A stretch of DNA of 45,845 bases from positions 1 to 45,845 of the forward strand of contig CAJFNJ010000026.1 in assembly GCA_904394705.1 (NCBI GenBank), read 5' to 3'. The notes beneath the pieces are model-generated. The model was not told the DNA's origin. It was given only the letters and a program-made list of their open reading frames with translations, and did not search any database. The stretch is from Avimicrobium caecorum. Its GTDB lineage: Bacteria; Bacillota; Clostridia; Oscillospirales; Ruminococcaceae. A program made the position numbers and the translations under genes. Of the stretch, positions 23,381 to 31,018 are shown piece by piece; positions within the stretch are counted from its first letter, which is position 1, and each line of letters starts with the position of its first letter.

Positions 23381-24294
23381 GTGAGACCACTGCGGCTCTG
23401 CCCGGCACCCCCACCCAGGCCGAACTGGAACAGATCCGCCGGTACACCCGCCGGGACTTTGCCCCGGAGGAACTGTATGTATTCCCGGCGGTGCTGTGCG
23501 ACAACCAGATCGACCGGGACGGGGAACGCTTTTCCCGGGACTGCCTCCGGGAGCTGGCAGAGCTCTTTGTGGGAGTGACCGGCGTCTTTGACCACCGGGC
23601 TTCGGCAGAGGGACAGCATGCCCGCATCTTTGCCGCCCGGGTGGTGGAGGACCCCAGCCGTCCCACCAACTGCGGTGAACCCTATACGGCGCTGCGTGCC
23701 GAGATCTACATGCCCCGCAATGAAAAGACTGCCGGGCTCATCGCGGAGATCGACGCTGGCATCAAGAAAGAGGTGAGCGTGAGCTGCGCGGTTTCCCGGA
23801 GTGTCTGCTCGGTGTGCGGCGAACCCGCCGGCACCTGCTCCCACCAGCGGGGCAAACGCTATGGGGAGATCCCCTGCCATGTGATCCACTGCGCCGCCAC
23901 CGACGCCTATGAATGGAGCTTTGTGGCAGTGCCTGCCCAGCCCCTTGCCGGTGTGACCAAGAGTGTCCGCCAGACCCATCGGGAGGCTGCGGCCCCCGGG
24001 GACAGCGATCTGCTGGAACTGGGAAAGGCATACCTCCAGCGGCTGCGGGAGGAATATGTGCGCTGTTCCCTCATCGCCCTGCCCGAACTGCCCGAGGAGG
24101 CTGCCCGTGCCCAGGCGATGGAACTCTCCGCTCAGGGGCTTATCACCCACACCCGAGCCCTGCAGAAGGCGGCCTCCCGCCGGATGCCGGTTCTCTCCCA
24201 GCTGCTGGGGGATCTGCCGTCCGATCCGGCTCCCGCTTCTGACCCCGACTCTGTAAACCGTCCGTTCCGTCTGGAACGGTCCACCCAGAATTAA
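23377..24294 (+). CDS. Prohead protease (XkdF-like) with zinc-knuckle insertion
   Basis: A 305-residue capsid-maturation protease of the HK97/S78 type. The fold motifs are present: FPAVLCDNQIDRDGERFS near 36-53, GVFDHRA with His73, VSVSCAV with the probable Ser at 134 or 136, and EWSFVAVPAQP (179-189), the equivalent of the E.S.V..PANP motif. Between them a Cys-x2-Cys-x6-Cys-x-His group (C144, C147, C154, H156) forms a likely zinc knuckle, an insertion also known from clostridial relatives. The C-terminal 100 residues are helical and may be scaffold-like. It overlaps portal by four bases. Confidence 0.8.
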   Translation: MSETTAALPGTPTQAELEQIRRYTRRDFAPEELYVFPAVLCDNQIDRDGERFSRDCLRELAELFVGVTGVFDHRASAEGQHARIFAARVVEDPSRPTNCGEPYTALRAEIYMPRNEKTAGLIAEIDAGIKKEVSVSCAVSRSVCSVCGEPAGTCSHQRGKRYGEIPCHVIHCAATDAYEWSFVAVPAQPLAGVTKSVRQTHREAAAPGDSDLLELGKAYLQRLREEYVRCSLIALPELPEEAARAQAMELSAQGLITHTRALQKAASRRMPVLSQLLGDLPSDPAPASDPDSVNRPFRLERSTQN

Positions 24295-24310
24295 AAGGAG
24301 GAATTTTTCC

Positions 24311-24655
24311 ATGAACATCAGTCTGAATGGTTATGGCACCGGCTATGTCACCCTCGAGGCCGCCGAAGGCCTCACCGAAGGCGTTCTCGCCAAGATTTCC
24401 GCAAACCATACCGCCGCTGCCGCCGGGGACGGCGAAGCCTTCATCGGCCCGGTGCTGTCGGTCCGGGACGGCCTGGCCCTCTGCCAGCTCTCGGGCATCT
24501 GCACCGTGGCCTACACCGGCGGCGCCCCCACCCTGGGCTATGATATGCTCGCCGCGGACGCTTCCGGCGGCATCAAGACCACCGAAGCCGGCGGACGCAC
24601 TGTCCTGGTCACCGCGGTGGATTCCACTGCCATGACCGCCGAGATCCTGCTCTGA
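24311..24655 (+). CDS. Capsid decoration (head-stabilising) protein
   Basis: A small, beta-rich protein of 114 residues between the protease and major capsid genes, where decoration proteins sit in many tailed phages. The glycine- and alanine-rich sequence (GYGTGYVTLEAAEGLTEG, GPVLSVRDGLALCQLSG) recalls the lambda gpD-like trimers that cement the capsid surface. The call rests on position, size and composition. RBS AAAGGAGG lies upstream. Confidence 0.6.
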   Translation: MNISLNGYGTGYVTLEAAEGLTEGVLAKISANHTAAAAGDGEAFIGPVLSVRDGLALCQLSGICTVAYTGGAPTLGYDMLAADASGGIKTTEAGGRTVLVTAVDSTAMTAEILL

Positions 24656-24688
24656 TTGCTGCACCCAAGACGAAAGGAGAACTGATTT

Positions 24689-25702
24689 ATGTCTGCTTAC
24701 CGTGAAATGAAGATCGACAAATCCCTCTACCAGCGCAGGGGCGGTTTCTTCCGTGCCCTGGAGGAGATGGACCCCTCCGCCGACTACCGCGGCACCGACC
24801 TGGAAAAACTCACCGCCTTTGAGCGTCAGCTCAAGCGCTTTGACATCCATGTGAGCGGCAGCGCCAGCGACCCGGTGGAGAAGTTCTTCCGCACCAGCGA
24901 AAGCGCTGTGCTGTTCCCTGCCTACATCGGCGCCGCCGTGGAACAGGGCATGCAGAGCCGGGATATTCTCTCCTCCATTGTGGCTGCCAAAACCGAGATC
25001 GACTCGATGGACTACCGCTCCATCCTGCCCATGCCCGATGCCGCTGACCGCACCCTGGCCGATGTTGCCGAGGGCGGCTTCCTGCCTGAGACCGAGATCC
25101 GCCTGAAGGAGAACCTGGTGCACCTGCGCAAGCGGGGCCGTATCCTCAAGGCCTCCTATGAGGCCATCCGCTTCCAGCGCCTGGACCTCTTTGCGGTGGC
25201 CCTGCGTCAGATCGGCGCCCAGATCGCCCGCACCGCTGTGGAGGACGCTGTGAAGGTGCTCATCGAGGGCGACGGCAATGAGAACCCCGCCGAGGTCATC
25301 GAAACCGCCGGCAGCGGCACCCTGACCTATGCCGACCTCTGCACCCTGTGGGGCAAGTTCGAGGACTATGAGATGAATGTGCTGCTCTGCAACCCCGAGG
25401 TGGGCAACAAGATCCTCTCGCTGGAGGAACTGCGCCAGCTGGGAGACGGCAACCGCTTCACTGCCCCCGGCACCTATGCCACCCCCTTCGGCGCTCTGCT
25501 GCTCAAGAGCTCGGCAGTGCCTGCGGACACCGTCATCGCCCTGGACAAGAACTGTGCCCTGGAGATGGTCACCGCCGGCGGCGTAGGCGTGGAGTATGAC
25601 AAGGTCATCGACTGCCAGACCGAACGGGTGGGCATCACCTGCATCACCGGCTTTGCCAAGCTCTATCCCGACGCGGTGAAGGTGCTGAAGATCAAGGAAT
25701 AA
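24689..25702 (+). CDS. Major capsid protein, HK97 fold (XkdG-like)
   Basis: A 337-residue coat protein. The N-terminal 60 residues (LYQRRGGFFRALEEMDP, KLTAFERQLKRF) are helical and probably act as a built-in scaffold. From about 65 the HK97-like core follows: VEKFFRTSESAVLFPAYIGAAVEQGM, a strand-rich E-loop region (IDSMDYRSILPMPDA), a long spine helix and the A-domain (YADLCTLWGKFEDYEMNVLLCNPEVGN). It is the PBSX XkdG equivalent and of similar length. RBS AAAGGAG lies upstream. The intact frame implies particles with a normal head shell. Confidence 0.85.
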   Translation: MSAYREMKIDKSLYQRRGGFFRALEEMDPSADYRGTDLEKLTAFERQLKRFDIHVSGSASDPVEKFFRTSESAVLFPAYIGAAVEQGMQSRDILSSIVAAKTEIDSMDYRSILPMPDAADRTLADVAEGGFLPETEIRLKENLVHLRKRGRILKASYEAIRFQRLDLFAVALRQIGAQIARTAVEDAVKVLIEGDGNENPAEVIETAGSGTLTYADLCTLWGKFEDYEMNVLLCNPEVGNKILSLEELRQLGDGNRFTAPGTYATPFGALLLKSSAVPADTVIALDKNCALEMVTAGGVGVEYDKVIDCQTERVGITCITGFAKLYPDAVKVLKIKE

Positions 25703-25738
25703 TCCCCCGTTTCAGGGAGTGAGAAAGGAGGACTGCCT

Positions 25739-26122
25739 GTGGAAGAACAGGAGGTTTTGCGGCTGTTCGGGCTGTTTACCGGGCTTTCCGAGGAGGAGGC
25801 CGCCGGCTGGGCGGTGCTCTGCCGCAGCACCATCGCCGAACTCACCGGACGGCTCCGTCCCGGTGTGGACCCCGCTTCGGATGCCAACCGGGAACGCCTT
25901 TCGGCTGCCGCTGCCGCCATGGCAGCCTACCGCTACCGTCTGCTGGGCGCCGGTCAGACCCCCGACAGCCTCAAGGTGGGGGAGATCACCCTCACCTCCG
26001 GGGGCAGCTCGGGAGGAATCGGCGCTGCCGCCGCACTCCAGCAGGAGTATCTGGCAGCGGTGCGGGAACTGGTGGACACCGGAGCATTCTGCTTCGAAAG
26101 GGTGAGAAGCCATGGCGTCTGA
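25739..26122 (+). CDS. Head-tail connector (XkdH/gp6-like)
   Basis: A 127-residue protein immediately after the capsid gene. Helical N-terminal half (LFTGLSEEEAAGWAVLCRSTIAELTGRL), then SAAAAAMAAYRYRLLGAG, resembles DNA-packaging adaptor proteins that form the ring under the portal. The start is GTG 25739, chosen because AAAGGAGG lies nine bases upstream and no ATG is available. It overlaps the next gene by 11 bases. Confidence 0.6.
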   Translation: MEEQEVLRLFGLFTGLSEEEAAGWAVLCRSTIAELTGRLRPGVDPASDANRERLSAAAAAMAAYRYRLLGAGQTPDSLKVGEITLTSGGSSGGIGAAAALQQEYLAAVRELVDTGAFCFERVRSHGV

Positions 26123-26474
26123 AGTGAAACGGCTCATCACACGGGCTCTGGACAGCCTGGCAGTGGACGGACTGCTCCATGCCGCCGGACAGGACGAACC
26201 CCTGCCGGTACGGGTGGTGCTGCAGCCGGTAGCCGACCGGAACAAGAGCTATCTGGAAGGCACCGAAACCCCATTGGGCGGCTATGGACAGAACTATGGC
26301 ATCGGCTATCTGCCCGCCGGGGAGGAGAGCCTTGCCATGCAGGCGGACGACTGGCTGGAAACAGCCGGAGAACAGTGGCGGGTACGCCGCCGGGAGGTGT
26401 TTTCCCTGCGGGGAGAGGCACTTTACCTGTGGTGTGTCCTCACAAAGGAGGAAGATGATGGCGGCACTGTATGA
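26112..26474 (+). CDS. Head closure/tail attachment protein (XkdI position)
   Basis: A 120-residue protein of mostly beta character (LPVRVVLQPVADRNKSYLEG, WRVRRREVFSLRGEALYLWCVL), fitting the stopper or head-closure family that seals the head-tail junction. The call rests mainly on its place between connector and tail terminator in PBSX-like operons. It overlaps both neighbours. Confidence 0.5.
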   Translation: MASEVKRLITRALDSLAVDGLLHAAGQDEPLPVRVVLQPVADRNKSYLEGTETPLGGYGQNYGIGYLPAGEESLAMQADDWLETAGEQWRVRRREVFSLRGEALYLWCVLTKEEDDGGTV

Positions 26475-26931
26475 CCTGCGGGAAGAACTCACCGCACTGC
26501 TCCGGCAGGGGCTTCCCGATGCGGCTGTGACCGGGGAATATCCCGGTGAGGGCCGGCGCTATCCCCAGACTGTGCCGGCTGTGGCAGTGGGCATAGCCGA
26601 AGCAGCCCTGCAGAAGCTGGACTACCTGGGAGAACAGGACGCCGGAGAACAGTCCGGACGCCGGTGGGAAACCCGGTTCCAGCTGGAACTGAGCGCCCCC
26701 AGACGGTCGGGAGCCGGGGAACTGTACCGGCTCTTTGACCAGGTGAGCGGACTGCTGCTCACCTACGGCAGCCGGTACGGGCTCCAGGAGGTGGACTGCG
26801 GCAAGGCGGAGTACATCCGGGAACGGGACTGCTTTGCCCTGACCTGCACCGCCCTGTGCGTTCTCGAGGAGACTGAAACCCAGCCCGGCACTGCCATCAC
26901 CGGCTTTGAAGTGACAAGGAGGAGTGACTGA
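26455..26931 (+). CDS. Tail terminator/completion-like protein (XkdJ position)
   Basis: A 158-residue protein with a helix followed by strands (YDLREELTALLRQGLPDAAV, TVPAVAVGIAEAALQKLDYLGEQ, ETRFQLELSAPRRSGAGELYRLFDQVSGLLL). This alternating pattern is that of tail terminator proteins capping the tail tube. The start 26455 has AAAGGAGG seven bases upstream. Its last base is the first base of the sheath start codon. Confidence 0.55.
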   Translation: MMAALYDLREELTALLRQGLPDAAVTGEYPGEGRRYPQTVPAVAVGIAEAALQKLDYLGEQDAGEQSGRRWETRFQLELSAPRRSGAGELYRLFDQVSGLLLTYGSRYGLQEVDCGKAEYIRERDCFALTCTALCVLEETETQPGTAITGFEVTRRSD

Positions 26932-27959
26932 TGGAAGAAAAACTGCGCCCGGGGGTGTTTTCCAGCTACACCGCCGGCAGCTCGGGCTATGGCTCGGGCA
27001 GCCGGGCGGCGGGACTGATCGTCCCCGGCGTGACCGCTCCGGGCACCCCGGTGTGGGTGACTGACGGCACCGAAGCCGCCGCTGCTCTGCCCGCCCCGGA
27101 GGAAGCAGCGGCCCTGGCAGCCTGTGAACTGCTGCTCGCCACCGGCGCCGGAAGGGTATGGCTCTGCCCGGTGGCAGAGGAGGGCTGGCAGGCGGCCTTT
27201 GACCTGGCGGGGGCTGAGGCAGAGCTGGACACCATTGTCTGTGCCTGCGAAGAGGAGGCGGATGCCCTGGCCTTTGCCGCCATGCTCACCGCCGCCGCCA
27301 ATGACCGCCGGGAACGGGTGGGCATTATCGCCGCCGCTGACGACGAAGCTGCCCTGGCCCTGGCAGCGGCAGTGAACTGCGAGCGTGTGATGCTCACTGC
27401 CGGCAGCGGCGTCTACCAGGATTGCGATTCACCGCTCTGTCTGGCGGCGGCAGTGGCGGGAAAACTGCTCTCCCGCTCCGCTCCGGACGAGAGCCTGTCC
27501 GCCGCGGTACTGGAAGGGCTTTCGGCGGTCTCCCCGGCCCGGAGTGAGGCGGAGATCGAAACCCTGCTCCGGGGCGGTGTGGTGCCGGCGGAATGGGTGG
27601 GCGGTCAGGCGGAGTGCATCCGAGGCGTGACCACCCGCACCAAGAATGGCTCCGCCCCCGACAGCACCTGGCGGGACATCACCACCCTGCTCACGGTGGA
27701 TCACATCATGCAGGCGGTGCGCCAGATGCTCACCGAAAAACTGCGGGGCGTGCGCTCCTCCCAGCAGTCGCTGGAGAGTGTCGCCTCCCAGGTGACGGTG
27801 CTGCTCCAGCAGAAGGAGGAGGAAGGCCTGCTCGAGGACTGGAGTGACCCGGTGGTCTATACCCGCCCCGAGGACGCCTCGGTCTGCGTGGTGGAGCTCT
27901 CCTTCGCTGTGGCCCGTGTGGTGAGCCGCATCACCGTCACCGCCTCCATTACGCTCTAA
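26931..27959 (+). CDS. Contractile tail sheath protein (XkdK-like)
   Basis: The sheath around the tail tube whose contraction drives the tube into a target. The 342 residues begin LRPGVFSSYTAGS, a common sheath opening (RPGVY..), and the C-terminal third is the conserved core: WRDITTLLTVDHIMQAVRQMLTEKLRG, then SVASQVTVLLQQKEEEGLLEDW and a final strand VSRITVTASITL that links subunits. It is short next to PBSX XkdK (about 465), so outer domains are reduced. It proves that the tail is of the contractile type. Confidence 0.85.
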   Translation: MEEKLRPGVFSSYTAGSSGYGSGSRAAGLIVPGVTAPGTPVWVTDGTEAAAALPAPEEAAALAACELLLATGAGRVWLCPVAEEGWQAAFDLAGAEAELDTIVCACEEEADALAFAAMLTAAANDRRERVGIIAAADDEAALALAAAVNCERVMLTAGSGVYQDCDSPLCLAAAVAGKLLSRSAPDESLSAAVLEGLSAVSPARSEAEIETLLRGGVVPAEWVGGQAECIRGVTTRTKNGSAPDSTWRDITTLLTVDHIMQAVRQMLTEKLRGVRSSQQSLESVASQVTVLLQQKEEEGLLEDWSDPVVYTRPEDASVCVVELSFAVARVVSRITVTASITL

Positions 27960-27962
27960 ACA

Positions 27963-28036
27963 GGGGCTTTGCCCCCACGCCCCCGGGGCTGTCTTCCGGC
28001 CTCTGCCGGAATCAGCCCCCATCGGGGTGTGTTTTT
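27963..28036 (+). other. Intra-operon hairpins between sheath and tube genes
   Basis: The only gap of about 100 bases inside the operon's structural section holds GGGGC-TTT-GCCCC (27963-27975) and a strong hairpin pairing GGGGCTG and TTCCGGC (27985-28000) with GCCGGAA and CAGCCCC (28005-28019). A T run follows 12 bases later (28032-28037). It could be a leaky terminator or an mRNA-stability or processing element tuning sheath versus tube output. Confidence 0.5.
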
Positions 28037-28058
28037 TCTCTGAAAAGGAGGGACACAG

Positions 28059-28433
28059 ATGGCAGTATTTCCCACTGCAAAGGATATTTACATCGAAGTG
28101 GACGGACGCCGCCTGGCTGCGGCCCAGAGCTATCGGGTGAAAACCACCCGGGAAGCCCGGTTCGTGGAGAGCTTCGGTTCGGCTCAGCCCGCCGGTACCG
28201 TAGCGGGTCAGCCCCGGCACACCATCGAACTCACCCGGCTGCAGGTGGTGGGCGAAACCGGCGTGGATTTCCATGCCCTGAGCGACTTTACCATCGTCAT
28301 CGTCAAGCCCGACCGCAAGATCCTCTTTACCGGCTGCCAGTGGAGCGGCGTCACCGAACAGGCCGAAAGCTCCGACCCCGTGAGTGAAAAACTCACCGCT
28401 GTGGCTGCCGCCCGTCTGGAGGTGAGCCTGTGA
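28059..28433 (+). CDS. Tail tube protein (XkdM-like)
   Basis: A 124-residue protein forming the inner tube. DIYIEVDGRRLAAAQSYRVKTTREARFVESFGS and TIELTRLQVVGETG, GCQWSGVTEQAES are typical of the XkdM family beta-barrel. RBS AAAAGGAGGG lies upstream and the gene overlaps the chaperone by four bases. Confidence 0.82.
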   Translation: MAVFPTAKDIYIEVDGRRLAAAQSYRVKTTREARFVESFGSAQPAGTVAGQPRHTIELTRLQVVGETGVDFHALSDFTIVIVKPDRKILFTGCQWSGVTEQAESSDPVSEKLTAVAAARLEVSL

Positions 28434-28744
28434 CCGATGTGACCAAGCTGAAACTCTACCCCCTCACCGCCTGGGACGAGGTGAGCTTTTCCCGGCGTAT
28501 GGCAAGGGTGCTGGCGCTGATCCTCCCCGATGTGGGGGACCTTGCCGCCGCCGAAGCCCTGGCGACAAACTGCGTCACGGTATTCTGTGCCGTCCGGGGC
28601 GCCATTGACGAAGTGCGCACCCCCGAGGACCTGCTTTACCGCCTGACCCTGGACGAGATCGCCCAGCTGGCGGAACGGTATGCCCGTCTCCGGGACGGCT
28701 GGTGCGAACGGGAAGGAGAGGATTCCCATGCGCCGGACGCTTGA
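28430..28744 (+). CDS. Tail assembly chaperone (XkdN-like)
   Basis: A 104-residue, mainly helical protein in the classic chaperone slot between tube and tape-measure genes. MTDVTKLKLYPLTAWDEVSFSRRMARVLALILPD and DLLYRLTLDEIAQLAERYARL fit phage tail chaperones that bind the tape measure before tube assembly. The next gene overlaps it by 17 bases in a different frame (+1/-2), the relation used for frameshifting in some contractile phages, but a ribosome binding site makes separate translation more likely. Confidence 0.65.
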   Translation: MTDVTKLKLYPLTAWDEVSFSRRMARVLALILPDVGDLAAAEALATNCVTVFCAVRGAIDEVRTPEDLLYRLTLDEIAQLAERYARLRDGWCEREGEDSHAPDA

Positions 28745-29018
28745 CGCGGCACTGCGCCGCCAGATCCGGGCCGCCGCCCCCGCCCCGGCGGAGGAACCCG
28801 ATGTCCCGGTGTGGAAGCCGGGCTTCGGGGAGGAGGCCGAACCCCCTGCCGCCGTGCGTCTGCCCGGGGAGGAGCCGGAGGAGAGCACTCCGGCAAAGCG
28901 GGGGCGTCCGGCGGCGGAGGGACTGATCCGCCGGGCGGGAGCCAAGGCTCCGGTACCGGACCCCCAGGGGCTGCTGCCCTATGAGAGGAGGAATCGCCGA
29001 TGGACACCGTACAGGTGA
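28728..29018 (+). CDS. Small disordered protein in the tape-measure position
   Basis: A 96-residue protein occupying the place where the tape-measure gene should be. It is rich in Pro, Ala, Glu and Arg (AAAPAPAEEPDVPVWKPGF, PGEEPEESTPAKRGRPAA) and looks disordered apart from a basic N-terminal helix. There are no long hydrophobic or coiled-coil stretches and no lytic transglycosylase motif, all usual in tape measures. It could be a second chaperone part, a minimal tape measure or a remnant. GGAAGGAGAGG lies upstream of ATG 28728. Confidence 0.55.
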   Translation: MRRTLDAALRRQIRAAAPAPAEEPDVPVWKPGFGEEAEPPAAVRLPGEEPEESTPAKRGRPAAEGLIRRAGAKAPVPDPQGLLPYERRNRRWTPYR

Positions 29019-29368
29019 GCTATGGACAGTACATCTTTTCCCCGAACCCGGCGGCAGTGACGGTAAAGAACCGCCGCACCGCCGTGACCGAACCCCTGCC
29101 CGGCGGCGGGGAATGGCTGACCGTCACCGGGACAGCGCCCCGGGAGGTGACGCTGGAAGGGCAGCTCTGGGCTGAGGACGCCGCCGCGGCGCTGCGCCGG
29201 TATGAGGAGCTGCGCAAGGTCTATGAAGCCGGGGGCACCCAGGTGCTGTGCGTACCGGGACACCCGCCCTTCTACGCCCTGTTCACCGCCCTGACCCTGG
29301 AAGCCCAGGGGGACGGACGGGTGCTGGACTATGCCGCTCAGTTCCTGGAAGGGGGCGAACTGCTGTGA
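29000..29368 (+). CDS. Tail/baseplate protein (XkdP-like without LysM)
   Basis: A 122-residue protein. The beta-rich stretch VTLEGQLWAEDAAAALRRYEELRKVYEAGGTQVLCVPGHPPFYALFTALTLEAQGDGRVLDYAAQFLEG resembles the first domain of XkdP-type proteins, in which a LysM domain normally follows. Here the protein ends before any LysM repeat (PBSX XkdP is about 230 residues). GAGAGGAGG precedes ATG 29000. It joins the end of the tube with the hub. Confidence 0.6.
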   Translation: MDTVQVSYGQYIFSPNPAAVTVKNRRTAVTEPLPGGGEWLTVTGTAPREVTLEGQLWAEDAAAALRRYEELRKVYEAGGTQVLCVPGHPPFYALFTALTLEAQGDGRVLDYAAQFLEGGELL

Positions 29369-30303
29369 CGGTGACCCTCTTTACCCTGGACGGCACCCGC
29401 ATGGAGACCGACCGGGTGCTGGAAGCCTCTGCCGACTGGCAGGCGGGCAGTCCGGCGGCACAGTTTTCGGCGGTGCTGCCCGGGGAGAACTGGCCCGAGG
29501 AACTGGTCACCGTCCGCTGGAAGGACGACTCGGGTTTTACCCTCTTCGAGGGCTATCTGGACACCGCTGCCCAGGTGCTGGACAGCGATGGCCCCCGGCT
29601 GGAGGTCACCGCCCGGAGCGCCGGGTGCTATCTGCTCGATAACGAAGCCCTGCCCCAGAGCTATGACTCGGTGACGCTGGACAGCTTCTGCCAGCGGTAC
29701 TTAGACAGCTACGGCATCTTCCGCCGGGGCTTTTCTTACCGGGGACGCATTCCCTATACCGTCCCCAAGGGCCAGAGCGAATGGGAAGCCCTGGCGGGGT
29801 TTGTCTATGCCCTCACCGGGAAGTTCCCCTATCTCAGCCGGGAGGGGGAGCTCTGTCTGCTGCCCCGGGACGGAACTGCCGTACAGCTCTCCAACACCCG
29901 CACCGGGGGAGTGCGGTTTCTCACCCGGACACTCTCCGAGCGCCGGAGCGAGCCCATCTCCAAGGTGCTGGTCCGGGATAAGAATGGCTATTACCCCACC
30001 GAGTTCGGCGACCGCCGGGCGCTGGAGCTGGGCATCCGCCGCAAGCGCTACCTGATCCCGCCCACCCAGTACGAGGACGGACGGGAGGACGCTCCCACCC
30101 TGCTGCGCCGGGCCATGGCGGACTACCGCCGGGGAGAAGCCGAACTGCCCGGCCTGGTGAACGGGATTTTTCTCGGGGACCGGGTACAGTTCGATACCGG
30201 ACGGGAATGGCTGGTGATCCGGGTGCGGTGGAAACAGAGCGGCAGCACTGCCCGCACCCATCTGGAACTGGCTGATCCCACCTATGCCGATCTCTATGGA
30301 TAA
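29365..30303 (+). CDS. Baseplate hub protein (XkdQ/gp27-like)
   Basis: A 312-residue hub component that links tube and spike. TVTLFTLDGTRMETDRVLEAS and the ring-forming segments VTVRWKDDSGFTLFEGYLDTAAQV, LEVTARSAGCYLLDNEALPQSYD, IPYTVPKGQSEWEALAGFVYALTGKFPYL match the XkdQ family. Length is close to the 325 residues of PBSX XkdQ. The GTG start at 29365 overlaps the previous stop (GTGA); no ATG lies near. Confidence 0.75.
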   Translation: MTVTLFTLDGTRMETDRVLEASADWQAGSPAAQFSAVLPGENWPEELVTVRWKDDSGFTLFEGYLDTAAQVLDSDGPRLEVTARSAGCYLLDNEALPQSYDSVTLDSFCQRYLDSYGIFRRGFSYRGRIPYTVPKGQSEWEALAGFVYALTGKFPYLSREGELCLLPRDGTAVQLSNTRTGGVRFLTRTLSERRSEPISKVLVRDKNGYYPTEFGDRRALELGIRRKRYLIPPTQYEDGREDAPTLLRRAMADYRRGEAELPGLVNGIFLGDRVQFDTGREWLVIRVRWKQSGSTARTHLELADPTYADLYG

Positions 30304-30314
30304 AAGAAAGGAAG

Positions 30315-30665
30315 ATGACCATGCAGGAGGAAATGACCCGGCTGCGTATGGCTGCCGCCGGTGAGGACGGTATGCTCATCACCGGGGAAGCCCGCCGGGA
30401 CGCCGCCTGGTTTCTGCCGCCGGGCTATGCCGCCCGTCCGGAACCGGGCAGTACGGTGCTCACCGCCGATCTGGGCGGAGGCCCTCTCGCCCTGGGTGTG
30501 CCCATGGCACAGGCAGACCTGCTCCCCGGGGAGATCCGTCTCACCGCCGGTGCTGCCATGCTGCGGCTCTGTCCCGATGGGCGGGTGTATCTCAACGGCG
30601 TGGAGATCACCCCCGCCGGCACCGCTGAGAAGGGAGGGCAGAGCCATGGATCTGATGCTTCGTGA
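30315..30665 (+). CDS. Small baseplate spike-like protein (XkdR position)
   Basis: A 116-residue protein between hub and wedge. An OB-like part (GSTVLTADLGGGPLALGVPMAQADLLPGEIRL) is followed by TAGAAMLRLCPDGRVYLNGVEI, a repeat-like strand pattern seen at the start of membrane-piercing spikes. It may be a reduced gpV/spike or a DUF2577-type protein; the position fits either. It overlaps the next gene by 20 bases. Confidence 0.45.
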   Translation: MTMQEEMTRLRMAAAGEDGMLITGEARRDAAWFLPPGYAARPEPGSTVLTADLGGGPLALGVPMAQADLLPGEIRLTAGAAMLRLCPDGRVYLNGVEITPAGTAEKGGQSHGSDAS

Positions 30666-30984
30666 CGGGGATCTCCTGCCCGGCGCGGACGGACAGCCCC
30701 TGACGGTCACCGGGCTGGCAGAACTGCGCCAGCGGGTGATGATCCGGCTGTGCAGCCGCCGGAGCGGGTTTGTGCCCTATCCCGAACTGGGCAGTGAGCT
30801 CTACCGCATGAACCGGGCGGATCAGGAGCGCATCCGGGCGGCGGTGGAGGAGGCGCTCTGTCCGCTGACCGGGGTGACCGTGCTGAGTGTGGAACCGGTG
30901 CCGGGGGCATCGGGCCTGGAAGTGCGGGTGGAGCTGGAAGCGGACGGCGTAAGTGAAACCGCCGGTCTGCTGCTGACCCTGTAA
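30646..30984 (+). CDS. Baseplate wedge protein (XkdS/gp25-like)
   Basis: A 112-residue protein of the gp25/W lysozyme-like wedge group. LTVTGLAELRQRVMIRLCSRRSGFVPYPELGSELYRM is the family core, with the helix RADQERIRAAVEEAL and closing strands VTVLSVEPVPGASGLEVRVEL. gp25-like proteins begin sheath polymerisation. The call follows size, motif and place before baseplate J. Confidence 0.75.
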   Translation: MDLMLRDGDLLPGADGQPLTVTGLAELRQRVMIRLCSRRSGFVPYPELGSELYRMNRADQERIRAAVEEALCPLTGVTVLSVEPVPGASGLEVRVELEADGVSETAGLLLTL

Positions 30985-31018
30985 ACCATGACAACCCCCG
31001 GAACGGGGAGAGGGAGGA

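Noticed and set aside
28680..28744. Programmed frameshift joining the tail chaperone with the 96-residue protein
   Set aside because: The frame relation (+1/-2) is possible, but no slippery heptamer is evident and GGAAGGAGAGG before ATG 28728 gives independent translation.
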